Assembly: GCF_003217255.1 (NCBI RefSeq)
Contig: NZ_QJTE01000003.1
Location: 248,001-312,000 of the forward strand
Source of the DNA: Pseudoroseicyclus aestuarii
GTDB lineage: Bacteria > Pseudomonadota > Alphaproteobacteria > Rhodobacterales > Rhodobacteraceae
DNA: 64,000 nt
Direction of reading: 5' to 3'
Shown: piece after piece, positions 28,268 to 37,671 of the stretch
Layout: each line of letters begins with the position of its first letter
Position numbering within the stretch: position 1 is the stretch's first letter
Made by a program: the position numbers and the translations under genes
The notes under the pieces: generated by a model
The model's database searches: none
Told to the model about the DNA's origin: nothing
What the model saw: only the letters and a program-made list of their open reading frames with translations

Positions 28268-28325
28268 CGCGCTGTCGGACCGGGCCAGCTATCCCCTCGT
28301 CGACGGCGGCTATACCGCCCGCTGA
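28268..28325 (+). pseudogene. Possible remnant of a short-chain dehydrogenase C-terminus
   Basis: The frame just after the ATPase gene reads ALSDRASYPLVDGGYTAR and stop. The LSD..ASY...VDGGYTAR pattern closely resembles the last ~20 residues of SDR oxidoreductases, which normally have the strand VTGAxLxVDGG; here the VTG part is missing. No upstream SDR sequence remains. It could be chance coding-like sequence, so this is a weak call. Confidence 0.3.
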
Positions 28326-28328
28326 GGC

Positions 28329-29246
28329 TCAGCCGTTGACGAAGACGCGGGCGGGGTGGATTTCCCCGCCCATCAGCCGGCCCACGGCGACGGCGCGGCC
28401 CTCGTGGCTGGCCCAGACCTCGTCCCCGTAGTCGATCTGCGTGCCGCCGGGCACGATGACCATGGCGGGGTTGCCGTTGCGCAGCTTGGCAAGACTGGCA
28501 TCGGGGCAGGTCACCTGCGGCAGATCGGCCAGCCCCTCTTCCAGCGGGCGCAGGAACCGGTCGAGATCCGGCGACTTCGCCTCGTCGTCCAGAACCTGCA
28601 GGCCGATGCCATCCTCGGCGACGAAGGGGCCGGACCATGTCCGGCGCAGGCGCAGGACATGCCCATGGCAGCCTAGAGCCTCGCCGAGGTCGCGCGCGAT
28701 GGAGCGGACGTAGCCGCCCTTGCCGCAGACCATCTCGAGTTGCGCGTGATCGGCGTCGGGCCGGTCCGTCAGCAGCAGGCTCTCGACCCAGAGCGGGCGG
28801 GCGGCAAGCTCCGTCTCCTCGCCCGCGCGGGCGAGGGCATAGGCGCGTTCGCCATCGACCTTCACCGCCGAGAAGGCGGGCGGCACCTGCTCGATCTCTC
28901 CGACGAAACCCTGCAGCGCCTCGACGATCTGCGCGTCGCTCGGGCGCAGGTCAGAGGTCTTCGTCACCTCGCCCTCGGCATCGTCGGTCTTGGTGGCGGC
29001 GCCGAAGCGGACGGTGAAGTCGTAGGCCTTGAGCGCATCGGTGATGTAGGGAACGGTCTTCGTCGCCTCGCCCAGCGCGACGGCCAGAACGCCCGTCGCG
29101 TCGGGATCGAGCGTGCCGGCATGGCCGGCCTTCTGCGCGTCGAAGGCCCAGCGCACCTTGTTCACCACCGCGGTCGAGGTGATGCCCGCGGGCTTGTCGA
29201 CCACCAGCCAGCCCGAGACGGCCCGTCCCTTGCGCCTGCGCGCCAT
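28329..29246 (-). CDS. truB: tRNA pseudouridine(55) synthase TruB
   Basis: Converts U55 of the T-loop of most tRNAs to pseudouridine. The 305-aa protein starts [21 protein letters not shown]. The catalytic Asp is in [12 protein letters not shown] near residues 44-55. [38 protein letters not shown] and [12 protein letters not shown] follow in the right order. The start at ATG 29246 matches the family; the frame extends 43 codons upstream without similarity. It is downstream of the NAGPA-like gene and rbfA on the same strand, the conserved rbfA-truB neighbourhood with one extra gene inserted. Confidence 0.96.
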   Translation of the reverse strand: MARRRKGRAVSGWLVVDKPAGITSTAVVNKVRWAFDAQKAGHAGTLDPDATGVLAVALGEATKTVPYITDALKAYDFTVRFGAATKTDDAEGEVTKTSDLRPSDAQIVEALQGFVGEIEQVPPAFSAVKVDGERAYALARAGEETELAARPLWVESLLLTDRPDADHAQLEMVCGKGGYVRSIARDLGEALGCHGHVLRLRRTWSGPFVAEDGIGLQVLDDEAKSPDLDRFLRPLEEGLADLPQVTCPDASLAKLRNGNPAMVIVPGGTQIDYGDEVWASHEGRAVAVGRLMGGEIHPARVFVNG

Positions 29247-29280
29247 GCGAAACTCCCTCAAACCTTGGAAAGCGCGCGGG

Positions 29281-30033
29281 TTAGCCGCCCGCGCCGGGCG
29301 GGTCAAGCGGGGCCATGACGCCGACGATCGGCCCCATGGCAAAGCCGATGTCGCGCCGCCCGAGGGCGGGGGCATAGAGGCGCGAGATGTTGCCGTCGAA
29401 GTAGAGCGCCTGCGGCAGGCCCAGCCCGTCGCGGAACAGCCGCCCGAACTCGTGGAAGGTGACCGGCTGGTTCGACATGACGAAGACGGCGCGGTCGCCC
29501 GAGGCCGTGGTGCCCACCCCGTTGCGGATATGGCGCGAGGTGCTGTCAGGCAGGAACCGCGGGTGCAGCGCGCCGTCGATCACCAGCATCGGCCCCGATT
29601 GCGTGGCATAGCGGCAGTCGGGCGCCTCGGCCTCGTAGGCCAGGCTCTCGATCACGCGGGCGCTGCCCTCGCCGATGCAGAAGACGCCGTTGGGCAGCAG
29701 GCCGAAGTTGCCCGGCCCGGGATTGGTGACCAGCCGCATCGCCTGCTCGCCCTCTTCGAGGTACAGGCCGACAGGGCTGCGGTCTCGGTGGTACATGCCC
29801 GCGTTCATCGCGAAGACGAGGGCGCTGCCCGCGTCCGCCTTGTCCACCGCGTCGAAACTGCCGAGTAGCTGCCCGTCCTCGTCGTTCAGGAAGAGGCGCA
29901 GGTCCTCGGCGGCGGGATCGACCTCGCAAAGCGCGAACTCCAACCCTTCGAAGACCTCGTTGCGGCACTCCACGGCCTGGGCGGCGCCGGCCGTCAGGCA
30001 CAGCAGGGCCGCGGCGGCAAGGCGCCGGATCAC
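29281..30033 (-). CDS. Exported phosphodiester glycosidase-like protein (DUF2233/NAGPA family)
   Basis: A 250-aa protein with a Sec signal ([20 protein letters not shown], cleavage near residue 20). It matches the DUF2233/NAGPA phosphodiester-glycosidase domain: [76 protein letters not shown], and [14 protein letters not shown] near the end. The mammalian relative removes GlcNAc from a phosphodiester; bacterial members act on the envelope with unknown substrates. It overlaps rbfA by four bases and lies 35 bases before truB, so it is co-transcribed with translation genes. Confidence 0.85.
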   Translation of the reverse strand: MIRRLAAAALLCLTAGAAQAVECRNEVFEGLEFALCEVDPAAEDLRLFLNDEDGQLLGSFDAVDKADAGSALVFAMNAGMYHRDRSPVGLYLEEGEQAMRLVTNPGPGNFGLLPNGVFCIGEGSARVIESLAYEAEAPDCRYATQSGPMLVIDGALHPRFLPDSTSRHIRNGVGTTASGDRAVFVMSNQPVTFHEFGRLFRDGLGLPQALYFDGNISRLYAPALGRRDIGFAMGPIVGVMAPLDPPGAGG

Positions 30034-30461
30034 TCGGGCCGGCCTTCGCCTTCGCCGTCCTCCGGCTCGCCGCTCACGTCGCGGCGCACGGTCTCGTCCT
30101 GCAGCAGGCGGCGCGTCTCGTCCATGCGGTCGAAGGTGCGGTCGATCTCGAAGCGCAGCTGCGGCGCGAACTTCAGCTCGGTGTTCTTTGCCAGCTGGTG
30201 GCGCAGCTCCTTGGTGCTGCGGCGCAGGGCGGCGAGCGTGCCCTCCTCGTCCTTGCCGCCCAGCGGCAGGACGAAGGCGGTCGCGACCTTGAGGTCGGGC
30301 GAGGTGCGCACCTCGCCGACGGTGATCGATTTGCCGACGAGGTCGGGGTCATGCACGTCGCCGCGCATCAGCACGTCCGACAGGGTGCGGCGGATCAGCT
30401 CTCCCACGCGCAGCTGGCGCTGCGAGGGGCCCGAGCCTTCGGAGAAGCGGTGTCTGCTCAT
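30030..30461 (-). CDS. rbfA: Ribosome-binding factor A
   Basis: 30S maturation factor with a KH-like fold, 143 aa. Diagnostic sequences are [19 protein letters not shown] at about residues 13-31, [25 protein letters not shown] at about 42-66, and [26 protein letters not shown] at about 87-112. The acidic C-terminal tail is common in alphaproteobacteria. It overlaps the downstream NAGPA-like gene by ATGA-type coupling and is divergent from dapB. Confidence 0.95.
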   Translation of the reverse strand: MSRHRFSEGSGPSQRQLRVGELIRRTLSDVLMRGDVHDPDLVGKSITVGEVRTSPDLKVATAFVLPLGGKDEEGTLAALRRSTKELRHQLAKNTELKFAPQLRFEIDRTFDRMDETRRLLQDETVRRDVSGEPEDGEGEGRPE

Positions 30462-30548
30462 GCCCCCGATCTAGGCAAGGGCGCCGGTCTTGCCAATGGG
30501 GACGTTCCCCGGCAGGCAGGGAAAAGCCGCAACGAAGGAGAGAAGGCC

Positions 30549-31364
30549 ATGGACCCCGAGGCACTGCCGGGCGTCGTCGTGATGGGCGCCGCCGGGCGCA
30601 TGGGCCGGATGCTGGCGCGCGCCGTCCTCGACAGCCCCGAGGCGCGGCTGGCCGGCGCCGTGGTGCGCCCGGGCCACGACTGGGTGGGCCGCGACATCGG
30701 CACGCTGATCGGGCAGGGCCCCGCCGGCGTCGCGGTGACCGACAGCCCGCTCGACGCGCTGGCCGGGGCGCAGGCGGTGCTCGATTTCACCGGCCCCGCC
30801 ACCACGGTCGAGATGGCCGATCTCTGCGCACAGGCGCGAGCGGTGCATGTCATCGGCACAACCGGCCTGTCGGAAGAGGATCTGCGCCGGCTCTCGCTGG
30901 CCGCGCGCCACGCCGCGCTGGTGCGCGCCGGGAACATGAGCCTCGGGGTCAACCTGCTGGCCGGCCTGACCCGCCGCGTCGCCGAGGCGCTGGGCACCCA
31001 ATGGGACATCGAGATCGTCGAGGCGCATCATGCCGGCAAGGCCGATGCCCCCTCGGGCACCGCCCTCATGCTGGGCGAGGCCGCGGCCGAGGGGCGCGGG
31101 CAGAGCCTGCCGCAGGTCGCCGCCCGCGGGCGCGACGGCATCACCGGCCCGCGCACGCCCGGCAGCATCGGTTTCGCCGCAGTGCGCGGCGGCGACATCG
31201 TGGGCGAGCACGACGTGATCTTCGCCGGGCAGGGAGAGCGGGTCGTGCTGCGGCACATGGCGACTGACCGGATGATCTTTGCCCGCGGCGCCCTGCGCGC
31301 CGCGCTTTGGGGGCAGGGGCGCCCGCCGGGCGAGTATGACATGACCGACGTTCTGGGCCTGTGA
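30549..31364 (+). CDS. dapB: 4-hydroxy-tetrahydrodipicolinate reductase
   Basis: NAD(P)H-dependent step of the diaminopimelate/lysine pathway. The 271-aa protein has the Rossmann motif [14 protein letters not shown] near residues 9-22, [10 protein letters not shown] near 80, [10 protein letters not shown], and the catalytic stretch [15 protein letters not shown] near 157-171, where the second His and the Lys keep the spacing of the E. coli catalytic pair. The start is ATG 30549. GTGA couples it to the downstream phosphodiesterase gene. Confidence 0.95.
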   Translation: MDPEALPGVVVMGAAGRMGRMLARAVLDSPEARLAGAVVRPGHDWVGRDIGTLIGQGPAGVAVTDSPLDALAGAQAVLDFTGPATTVEMADLCAQARAVHVIGTTGLSEEDLRRLSLAARHAALVRAGNMSLGVNLLAGLTRRVAEALGTQWDIEIVEAHHAGKADAPSGTALMLGEAAAEGRGQSLPQVAARGRDGITGPRTPGSIGFAAVRGGDIVGEHDVIFAGQGERVVLRHMATDRMIFARGALRAALWGQGRPPGEYDMTDVLGL

Positions 31365-31813
31365 AGGTCGGCGTCATCTCCGACACCCACGGGCTGCTGC
31401 GCCCCGAGGCGTTGGCGGCGCTGGAGGGGGTGGACCACATCCTCCATGCCGGCGACGTCGGCGCCGAGGGCATCGTCGAGCGGCTGGAGGAGATCGCCCC
31501 CGTCACCGCGATCCGCGGCAATGTCGACACCGCCCCATGGGCCACCTGGCCCGAGGAGGCTACGCTGGATCTGGCGGGCTGCCGCATCCGCATGCTGCAC
31601 GACGTGAAGACGCTCGAAGGCGCGGCGGGCGCCGATGTGCTGATCTTCGGCCATTCGCACAAGCCGGGGCAGGAGCGGCGGGACGGCACGCTGCGCCTGA
31701 ACCCCGGCAGCGCCGGGCGGCGGCGGTTCCGACTGCCGGTCACTCTGGCGCTGCTGCGGCTGGCGGACGGCAGGGCCGAGGCCGAGATCCTGGACCTCCT
31801 GCCGCAGGGATGA
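31361..31813 (+). CDS. YfcE/MJ0936-type metallophosphoesterase
   Basis: A 150-aa calcineurin-fold phosphodiesterase with all metal motifs: ISDTHG (residues 6-11), HAGDVG (29-34), RGNVD (51-55), LHDVK in place of the more usual GH motif, and FGHSHKPG (95-102), then LNPGSAG. YfcE relatives hydrolyse artificial phosphodiesters and some 2',3'-cyclic nucleotides. The GTG start overlaps the dapB stop (GTGA), so it is translated from the dapB mRNA. A 20-base palindrome follows the stop. Confidence 0.88.
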   Translation: MKVGVISDTHGLLRPEALAALEGVDHILHAGDVGAEGIVERLEEIAPVTAIRGNVDTAPWATWPEEATLDLAGCRIRMLHDVKTLEGAAGADVLIFGHSHKPGQERRDGTLRLNPGSAGRRRFRLPVTLALLRLADGRAEAEILDLLPQG

Positions 31814-31814
31814 C

Positions 31815-31834
31815 CCGGGCGCCGCGGCGCCCGG
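31815..31834. terminator. Perfect 20-base palindrome after the dapB operon
   Basis: CCGGGCGCCG-CGGCGCCCGG lies directly after the phosphoesterase stop. It can form a strong hairpin but has no T-run, so a Rho-assisted or processing end is likely. The 190 bases that follow carry nothing recognisable apart from GC-rich sequence before the next gene. Confidence 0.5.
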
Positions 31835-32028
31835 CGTATCGGCATCGTGACAGATGGCCGGAAAATCCCGCATTTTGTCATGCCACCGTTACGTTATCGC
31901 CGCAGCGGCCTTGACCCTCGGGGCCTCTGGGCCGACCTGCGGCCCTCTGCCGGGCTGCCGCGGGCGCGGGGGCTGCGCCTCCGTCCCGGCAGCGCCAGGA
32001 CAGCAGCCGATGCGAAGGGGGCCCAGCC

Positions 32029-32688
32029 ATGATGACCACCAACCGAACCTCCGGGCCCTCCGGCGCGCCCTCGCCGGTCGCCCTCGTCGGCGGCTTTCTC
32101 GCCCTTACCGCGTTCGTCGTCGGGGCAGACTGGGCCATGCTTCCCGACGGCGAGAAGCTGACGCGCGAGGGCGGCGGGATCGAGATGATGTCGCTGATCG
32201 GCTATATCCTCGCCGCCGGTCTTTACCTCTGGGTGGCGCGGCCGCGGGTCTTCTGGGCGGTGCCCATGGTGCTGCTCTTCATGGCCGCGCGCGAGGGGGA
32301 CCTCGACAAGCGCTTCACCTCAGAAGGCATCCTGAGCACCAAGATCCTGATCCACGACACGGCGCTATGGGAAAAGCTTCTGGCGCTGGGCCTCTGGGCG
32401 CTGCTGGCGGCCAGCGTGATCGCCCTGGTCCGCTACCGTGGCCCGGCGCTGCTGCGCGCCCTGCGGCAGGCGCGGCCCTGGGCGCTGGCGGTGGCGGGGG
32501 GCATCCTGCTGGCGGCCTTTTCCAAGGCGATCGACGGGCTGGCGCGCAAGCTCGCGCCGCTGGGCATCGACGTCTCGGCTCCCGTCGGGCGCGGCGCCGG
32601 TGTGCTGGAGGAACTGCTCGAGGTGCTGGTTCCGCCGCTTTTCATGCTGGCGATCCTCTGGGCGCGGCGCAGCGAGGCGCCGGCCTGA
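32029..32688 (+). CDS. Hypothetical integral membrane protein
   Basis: A 219-aa protein with about six predicted membrane segments: VALVGGFLALTAFVV (18-32), MSLIGYILAAGLYLWV (54-69), VFWAVPMVLLFMAA (73-86), LLALGLWALLAASVIALV (117-134), ALAVAGGILLAAFS (151-164) and VLVPPLFMLAILWA (198-211). Charged loops lie between. I recognise no family; it reads like a conserved Rhodobacteraceae membrane protein. AAGGGGG precedes the ATG by 7 bases. It converges on the SDHAF4-like gene. Confidence 0.75.
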   Translation: MMTTNRTSGPSGAPSPVALVGGFLALTAFVVGADWAMLPDGEKLTREGGGIEMMSLIGYILAAGLYLWVARPRVFWAVPMVLLFMAAREGDLDKRFTSEGILSTKILIHDTALWEKLLALGLWALLAASVIALVRYRGPALLRALRQARPWALAVAGGILLAAFSKAIDGLARKLAPLGIDVSAPVGRGAGVLEELLEVLVPPLFMLAILWARRSEAPA

Positions 32689-32695
32689 GGGCGGC

Positions 32696-32881
32696 TCAGA
32701 AATCGACGGCGATGCCGTTCTTCTCGTAATCGCCGTAGCGCACGGGCTCTGGCCCCTCGCGTCCGCCGAGCTCGGGCGGCAGCGCCGCCTCGGCCTCGCG
32801 CGCGCGGCGGCGGGCCGCGGCCTCTTCCAGCGCGCGGCGCGCGGCGGGGGGCAGGTCTCGGGTCTCGGGGCTGTCGGCCAT
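32696..32881 (-). CDS. DUF1674/SDHAF4-like succinate dehydrogenase assembly factor
   Basis: A 61-aa protein whose C-terminus GREGPEPVRYGDYEKNGIAV-DF is the DUF1674 signature shared with mitochondrial SDHAF4/Sdh8. That protein binds the flavinylated SdhA subunit and protects it before the complex assembles. The N-terminal half is Ala/Arg/Glu-rich and probably helical. The start at ATG 32881 (MADSPETRD) is chosen; the longer frame to 32929 adds non-family residues. sdhE, another assembly factor, is 3.7 kb away; the sdh genes are not in the window. Confidence 0.85.
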   Translation of the reverse strand: MADSPETRDLPPAARRALEEAAARRRAREAEAALPPELGGREGPEPVRYGDYEKNGIAVDF

Positions 32882-32959
32882 GGGGTGCGCCTTCTTGTCC
32901 GGCTGCGGATGCCGGGTATATAGGCCCACCGGCCGCCCAGTGCCAGAAAGCCCAGCCCG

Positions 32960-34231
32960 ATGACCGACCGTGCCGATGCCCAGGATGCCCTTGCCGCGCG
33001 CCGAGCCGCGCTGTCCCTGCTGACCGGCGTGACCGCCGAGGGGCGGCTGCTGTCAGACCCCTCTCCGATGCTCGACCGGCTTGCGCCGGAGGATCGCGCG
33101 CGGGCGCAGCGGCTGGCGGGCGCGGCGCTGCGCGGCATGGCCCGTGCCGATGCGCTGCTGGCGCCGCACCTGCGCAAGGCGCCGCCGCTGGCGGTGCGCA
33201 ACGCCCTGCGGCTGGCCTGCGTGGAGCTGGCGCTGGGCGGCGCGGCGCATGGTGTCGTCGGCTCCTGGGTCGAGGTGGTGAAGGCGGGCAAGCGGACCGG
33301 CGCCCATGCCGGGCTGACCAATGCCGTGCTGCGCAAGATCGCGCCCGAGGCCGAGGCCCGCTGGCCCGCCCTGCCGGTGCCCAAGCTGCCGCCCTGGCTG
33401 CGCCGCCCGCTGGTCGAGGCCTGGGGCCGACCCGCGGTCGAGGCGATGGAGGCCGCGCATCTGGCCGGCGCGCCGCTGGATCTGACGGCCCGCGGCGATG
33501 CCGCGGCGCTGGCGCAGGCGGTGGGCGGCACCCTGCTGCCGGGCGGCACGGTCCGGCTGGAGGCGGGGCAGGTGACGGCGCTTCCGGGCTACGAGGAGGG
33601 CGCCTTCTGGGTGCAGGACACCGCCGCCGCCATGGCCGCGCGGATCCTCGCGCCGCAGGCGGGCGAGGCGGTGCTCGACCTCTGCGCCGCGCCGGGCGGC
33701 AAGACGCTGCAACTCGCCGCCGCCGGCGCGCGGGTGACGGCCGTCGACCTGTCGGACCAGCGGCTGGGGCGGCTGCGGGCGAACCTCGCGCGGACCGGCC
33801 TCGAGGCCGAGGTGGTGGCGCAGGACGCGCTGGCCTTCGACCGGACCGGCTGGGACGCGATCCTGCTGGACGCGCCCTGTTCGGCGACCGGGACGATCCG
33901 CCGCCACCCCGACCTGCCGGTGGCGCGCGACGGCGCCGAGATCGGCGGGCTGATCGACCTGCAGGCTGCGATGATTGACCATGCGCTCTCGCTGCTGAAG
34001 CCCGGCGGGCGGCTGGTCTTCTGCACCTGCTCGCTGATCCCCGACGAGGGCGAGGTGCAGATCGCCGAGGCGCTGGAGCGGCATCCGGACCTGTCGGTCG
34101 AGCGCGCGGCGCTGGAGGGCGTGCCTGAGGACTGGTGGGGCGAGGAAGGCCTGCGCCTGCGCCCCGACTACCTGGCCGAGGCCGGCGGCATGGACGGCTT
34201 CTTCATCGGCTGCCTGCGCAAGCCGGGCTGA
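32960..34231 (+). CDS. rsmB: 16S rRNA (cytosine-C5)-methyltransferase RsmB family
   Basis: A 423-aa SAM-dependent RNA methyltransferase with an N-terminal NusB-like domain (residues ~8-130, ending GAHAGLTNAVLRKI) and the C-terminal Rossmann domain. The SAM motif VLDLCAAPGGKTLQLA is near residue 240. AVDLSDQRLGRL follows, then the proline-cysteine motif DAPCSATGTIRRHPD near 307-321 and the catalytic-Cys motif CTCSLIPDEGE near 355. This two-domain layout and these motifs are those of RsmB, which modifies C967 of 16S rRNA in E. coli. Confidence 0.92.
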   Translation: MTDRADAQDALAARRAALSLLTGVTAEGRLLSDPSPMLDRLAPEDRARAQRLAGAALRGMARADALLAPHLRKAPPLAVRNALRLACVELALGGAAHGVVGSWVEVVKAGKRTGAHAGLTNAVLRKIAPEAEARWPALPVPKLPPWLRRPLVEAWGRPAVEAMEAAHLAGAPLDLTARGDAAALAQAVGGTLLPGGTVRLEAGQVTALPGYEEGAFWVQDTAAAMAARILAPQAGEAVLDLCAAPGGKTLQLAAAGARVTAVDLSDQRLGRLRANLARTGLEAEVVAQDALAFDRTGWDAILLDAPCSATGTIRRHPDLPVARDGAEIGGLIDLQAAMIDHALSLLKPGGRLVFCTCSLIPDEGEVQIAEALERHPDLSVERAALEGVPEDWWGEEGLRLRPDYLAEAGGMDGFFIGCLRKPG

Positions 34232-34362
34232 GGAGCGCGCTGCGGGGGAGGGTGCTATCCGGCTGACCGGGCCCTATTGCTCTCGCTGATCCGTCCGCCG
34301 CGCTGTCGCGATCCGAAGCCTGCGGCATCCGGACGGGCGGTGTTATGGCCTTTGCCGCGCTT

Positions 34363-34422
34363 GGGGGCGCTGCCCCCTCGGCCCTTGCGGGCCTCACCCC
34401 CGGGATATTTCTAAAGAGAAGA
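34363..34422. repeat. Dispersed GC-rich intergenic repeat with AT tail, copy 2
   Basis: GGGGGC-GCT-GCCCCC hairpin (34363-34377), spacer CGGCCCTTGCGGGCC, then CCCCCGGGATATTTCTAAAG and AGAAG. It has the same architecture as the copy at 22352-22414 and lies just beyond the 3' ends of two convergent genes, where it might terminate both transcripts. Confidence 0.72.
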
Positions 34423-34446
34423 AAGCGGGCGGGTCTGGGGCGGGGG

Positions 34447-34875
34447 TCAATCGCGGGGTGGGTCTGCCTTCGGAGCGGTGGCGGCGAGACGCTCGGTCTT
34501 CTTGCGAAGGAGTACGGCGCGCAGGTCGTGCATGGCGAGGAGAAGCTCCTCGCTCGCGGCCTCGAGGTCGGTGTCAGTGGCCTTGGTCTCGGCCCAATGC
34601 GCGGCGTGGTTGATGGCGGTCACGGCGCTCTGCCGGGGCGCGCCCCCGGGGCCGGGCGTGGCCTCGGCGCGGGCCTCGATCCAGGCGCGGATCGCCAGCC
34701 TGTCCTGCGCGCCCAGATCTGCGGCGCCCAGCGGGCGGATCGCGGCCCCGGGCAGTGTAACCTCGGCCAGGGGCAGCAGGTCGAGCCTGCGCTGGGCGCC
34801 ATCGGGCGCGACCCGGAAGACGGTCGCGCCACCGGGGTGCAGGCGGAAATACAGCTCCGGCAAATCCGCGGCCAT
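34447..34875 (-). CDS. Conserved hypothetical protein
   Basis: A 142-aa cytoplasmic protein beginning MAADLPELYFRLHPGGATVFRV. The first ~60 residues look like a small beta-rich unit (FRVAPDGAQRRLDLLPLAEV). The second half is helical (DRLAIRAWIEARAEA, ASEELLLAMHDLRAVLLRKK). I do not recognise a family. It follows the aminotransferase gene by 5 bases on the same strand, so it is co-transcribed with it. Confidence 0.72.
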   Translation of the reverse strand: MAADLPELYFRLHPGGATVFRVAPDGAQRRLDLLPLAEVTLPGAAIRPLGAADLGAQDRLAIRAWIEARAEATPGPGGAPRQSAVTAINHAAHWAETKATDTDLEAASEELLLAMHDLRAVLLRKKTERLAATAPKADPPRD

Positions 34876-34880
34876 GACGC

Positions 34881-36134
<1,254 letters not shown>

Positions 36135-36188
36135 TCATATGGCGGGCCCGGACGCGGTTCAAGGACCGCGGCGGGCAAGGGAGGCTGC

Positions 36189-36605
36189 ATGACCGAGACG
36201 GATGGCACGGAGGCCGGCTGGTACAGCGACGCCGCGGCGACCTTCGGAGACCGGCTGGCCGCCGCGCGCGAGACCAAGGGCCTGTCGCAACCCGCGCTGG
36301 CCGCGCGGCTGGGCGTCGAGGACGAGCTGCTGCGGCAATGGGAGGACGATCTCGCCGAGCCGCGGGCAAACGCGCTGCAGAGCATGGCCTCCATGCTGGA
36401 CGTCTCGATGGCCTGGCTGATGACCGGCGCCGGTGAGGGCCTTGCCCCGCCCGAGGATGCCGAGGCGCAGATGCCCCAGCCGCTGCTGAGCGACCTGATC
36501 GCCGACATCCGCCTTCTGCGCGCCGAGATGCTGCGCGCCAGCGAGAAGATGGCGCAGCTGGAAAAGCGGATGCGCCGCTACCTGGCGGAAGGGCCTGCGG
36601 AATGA
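36189..36605 (+). CDS. XRE-family helix-turn-helix regulator
   Basis: A 138-aa protein with an HTH_XRE domain at residues ~18-75: FGDRLAAARETKGLSQPALAARLGVEDELLRQWED and the following ANALQSMASMLDVSMAWLM. A C-terminal amphipathic helix (LLSDLIADIRLLRAEMLRASEKMAQLEKRMRRYL) probably forms a coiled coil for dimerisation. The start at ATG 36189 follows GGGAGG. Its stop overlaps the sdhE start (ATGA), so the regulator and the assembly factor share a transcript. Confidence 0.9.
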   Translation: MTETDGTEAGWYSDAAATFGDRLAAARETKGLSQPALAARLGVEDELLRQWEDDLAEPRANALQSMASMLDVSMAWLMTGAGEGLAPPEDAEAQMPQPLLSDLIADIRLLRAEMLRASEKMAQLEKRMRRYLAEGPAE

Positions 36606-36889
36606 TGGGCACATCGCTGCCGGAGCCGCGCGAGACGCGGCTGCGCCGCCTCAAGATGCGGTCGATGCGGCGCGGGATGCGCGAGATGGACCTGATCCTG
36701 ACCGCCTTCGCCGCGAGTGAACTCGACGGCATGAGTGATGCGGAGCTGGACCGCTACGACCAGCTTCTCGAGGAATACGATCCCGATCTCTACCGCTGGA
36801 TCGCCGGCCAGCAGCCGCCGCCCGAAGAGCATCGCGCCTTGGTGGAGCGGATCGCCCGGGGCGCCTCCGGCGTGACCGGGCGCCTTTAA
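36602..36889 (+). CDS. sdhE: Succinate dehydrogenase flavinylation factor SdhE
   Basis: A 95-aa SdhE/SDHAF2/DUF339 protein that helps attach FAD covalently to SdhA. The diagnostic R-G-x-x-E motif is in RRGMREMDLILTAF near residues 24-37, followed by LDRYDQLLEEYDPDLYRWI. It overlaps the XRE gene by four bases. The structural sdh genes are elsewhere, but an SDHAF4-like factor is encoded 3.7 kb upstream. Confidence 0.92.
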   Translation: MMGTSLPEPRETRLRRLKMRSMRRGMREMDLILTAFAASELDGMSDAELDRYDQLLEEYDPDLYRWIAGQQPPPEEHRALVERIARGASGVTGRL

Positions 36890-36901
36890 CGCTGCGCGTC
36901 T

Positions 36902-36920
36902 CTCCACAATTCTAGTGGAG
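36902..36920. promoter_or_regulatory. Inverted repeat upstream of ldtR, candidate MarR-type operator
   Basis: CTCCAC-AATTCTA-GTGGAG is a perfect 6-base inverted repeat with a 7-base A/T-rich centre. It lies 64 bases before the ldtR start in the only A/T-rich stretch of the gap. Its position fits autoregulation; an sdhE transcript terminator is less likely because the stem is short. Confidence 0.45.
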
Positions 36921-36983
36921 TTAACCTCTTGTTCGCCAATTTCCGTCAACCCTGAAGCGGGTGGGACGGAGAAGGAGAGAGCA

Positions 36984-37526
36984 ATGAGCGTTTACCAGAC
37001 CCTCGACCCCGGAACGCGGGGCGACCAGACCGAGGCGCCGGCCAAGACGCGCCCGGCGCTGGAACAGGCCTTCCTTGCCAGCTACCTCGACAGCCTGACC
37101 CTGCTGGAGCGTCTGCACCGCCTGCTTCTCGACGTGATCAAGGACGAGTTCGAGCGGGTCGGCATCATCGACATCAACGCCGTTCAGGCGCTGCTCCTCT
37201 TCAACATCGGCGAGAACGAGGTCACCGCCGGGGAATTGAAGAGCCGCGGTTACTACCAGGGCTCTAACGTCAGCTACAACCTCAAGAAGCTGGTCGAGAG
37301 CGGCTACATGCACCACCAGCGCTGCGAAATCGACCGCCGCTCCGTCCGGGTCTCGCTGACGACCAAGGGGCAGAGGGTGCGCGAGACGGTCGCGGCGCTT
37401 TTTGACCGCCATGCCGAGGGGCTGCTCTCTCGCGGGGTGCTGGACCAGACCGGGCTCGAGGAGGTGACCTCCTGCCTGCGCCGGCTGGAGCGGTACTGGA
37501 CGGACCAGATACGCTATATCTATTGA
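36984..37526 (+). CDS. ldtR: MarR-family regulator LdtR
   Basis: A 180-aa winged-helix regulator. DINAVQALLLFNIGENEVTA, LKSRGYYQGSNVSYNLKKLVESGY and the wing EIDRRSVRVSLTTKGQRVR are nearly invariant in the alphaproteobacterial LdtR group. LdtR controls an L,D-transpeptidase gene (ldtP) and osmotic tolerance in Liberibacter and Sinorhizobium. No ldtP is seen in the window. ATG 36984 has GAAGGAGA upstream; the longer frame is leader. An inverted repeat in the promoter region suggests autoregulation. Confidence 0.85.
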   Translation: MSVYQTLDPGTRGDQTEAPAKTRPALEQAFLASYLDSLTLLERLHRLLLDVIKDEFERVGIIDINAVQALLLFNIGENEVTAGELKSRGYYQGSNVSYNLKKLVESGYMHHQRCEIDRRSVRVSLTTKGQRVRETVAALFDRHAEGLLSRGVLDQTGLEEVTSCLRRLERYWTDQIRYIY

Positions 37527-37671
37527 TCGCGCGTCGGGGGGAGGGTGCTTGCCCTCAGGCGCCTTGCGCCGTCAGCACGGCATGGCCGGGCGGCGCGGGC
37601 TCGACCCAAAGGCTGCGCCCGCCGCAGCTGCAGCGGGCGTGATTAGGCGCAGGCCGTAGCCTGCGCAGTCC

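Noticed and set aside
37647-37666. GCGCAGGC-CGTA-GCCTGCGC as a firm gloA terminator
   Set aside because: The stem is good but no T-run follows on the minus strand, so it is only mentioned under gloA.
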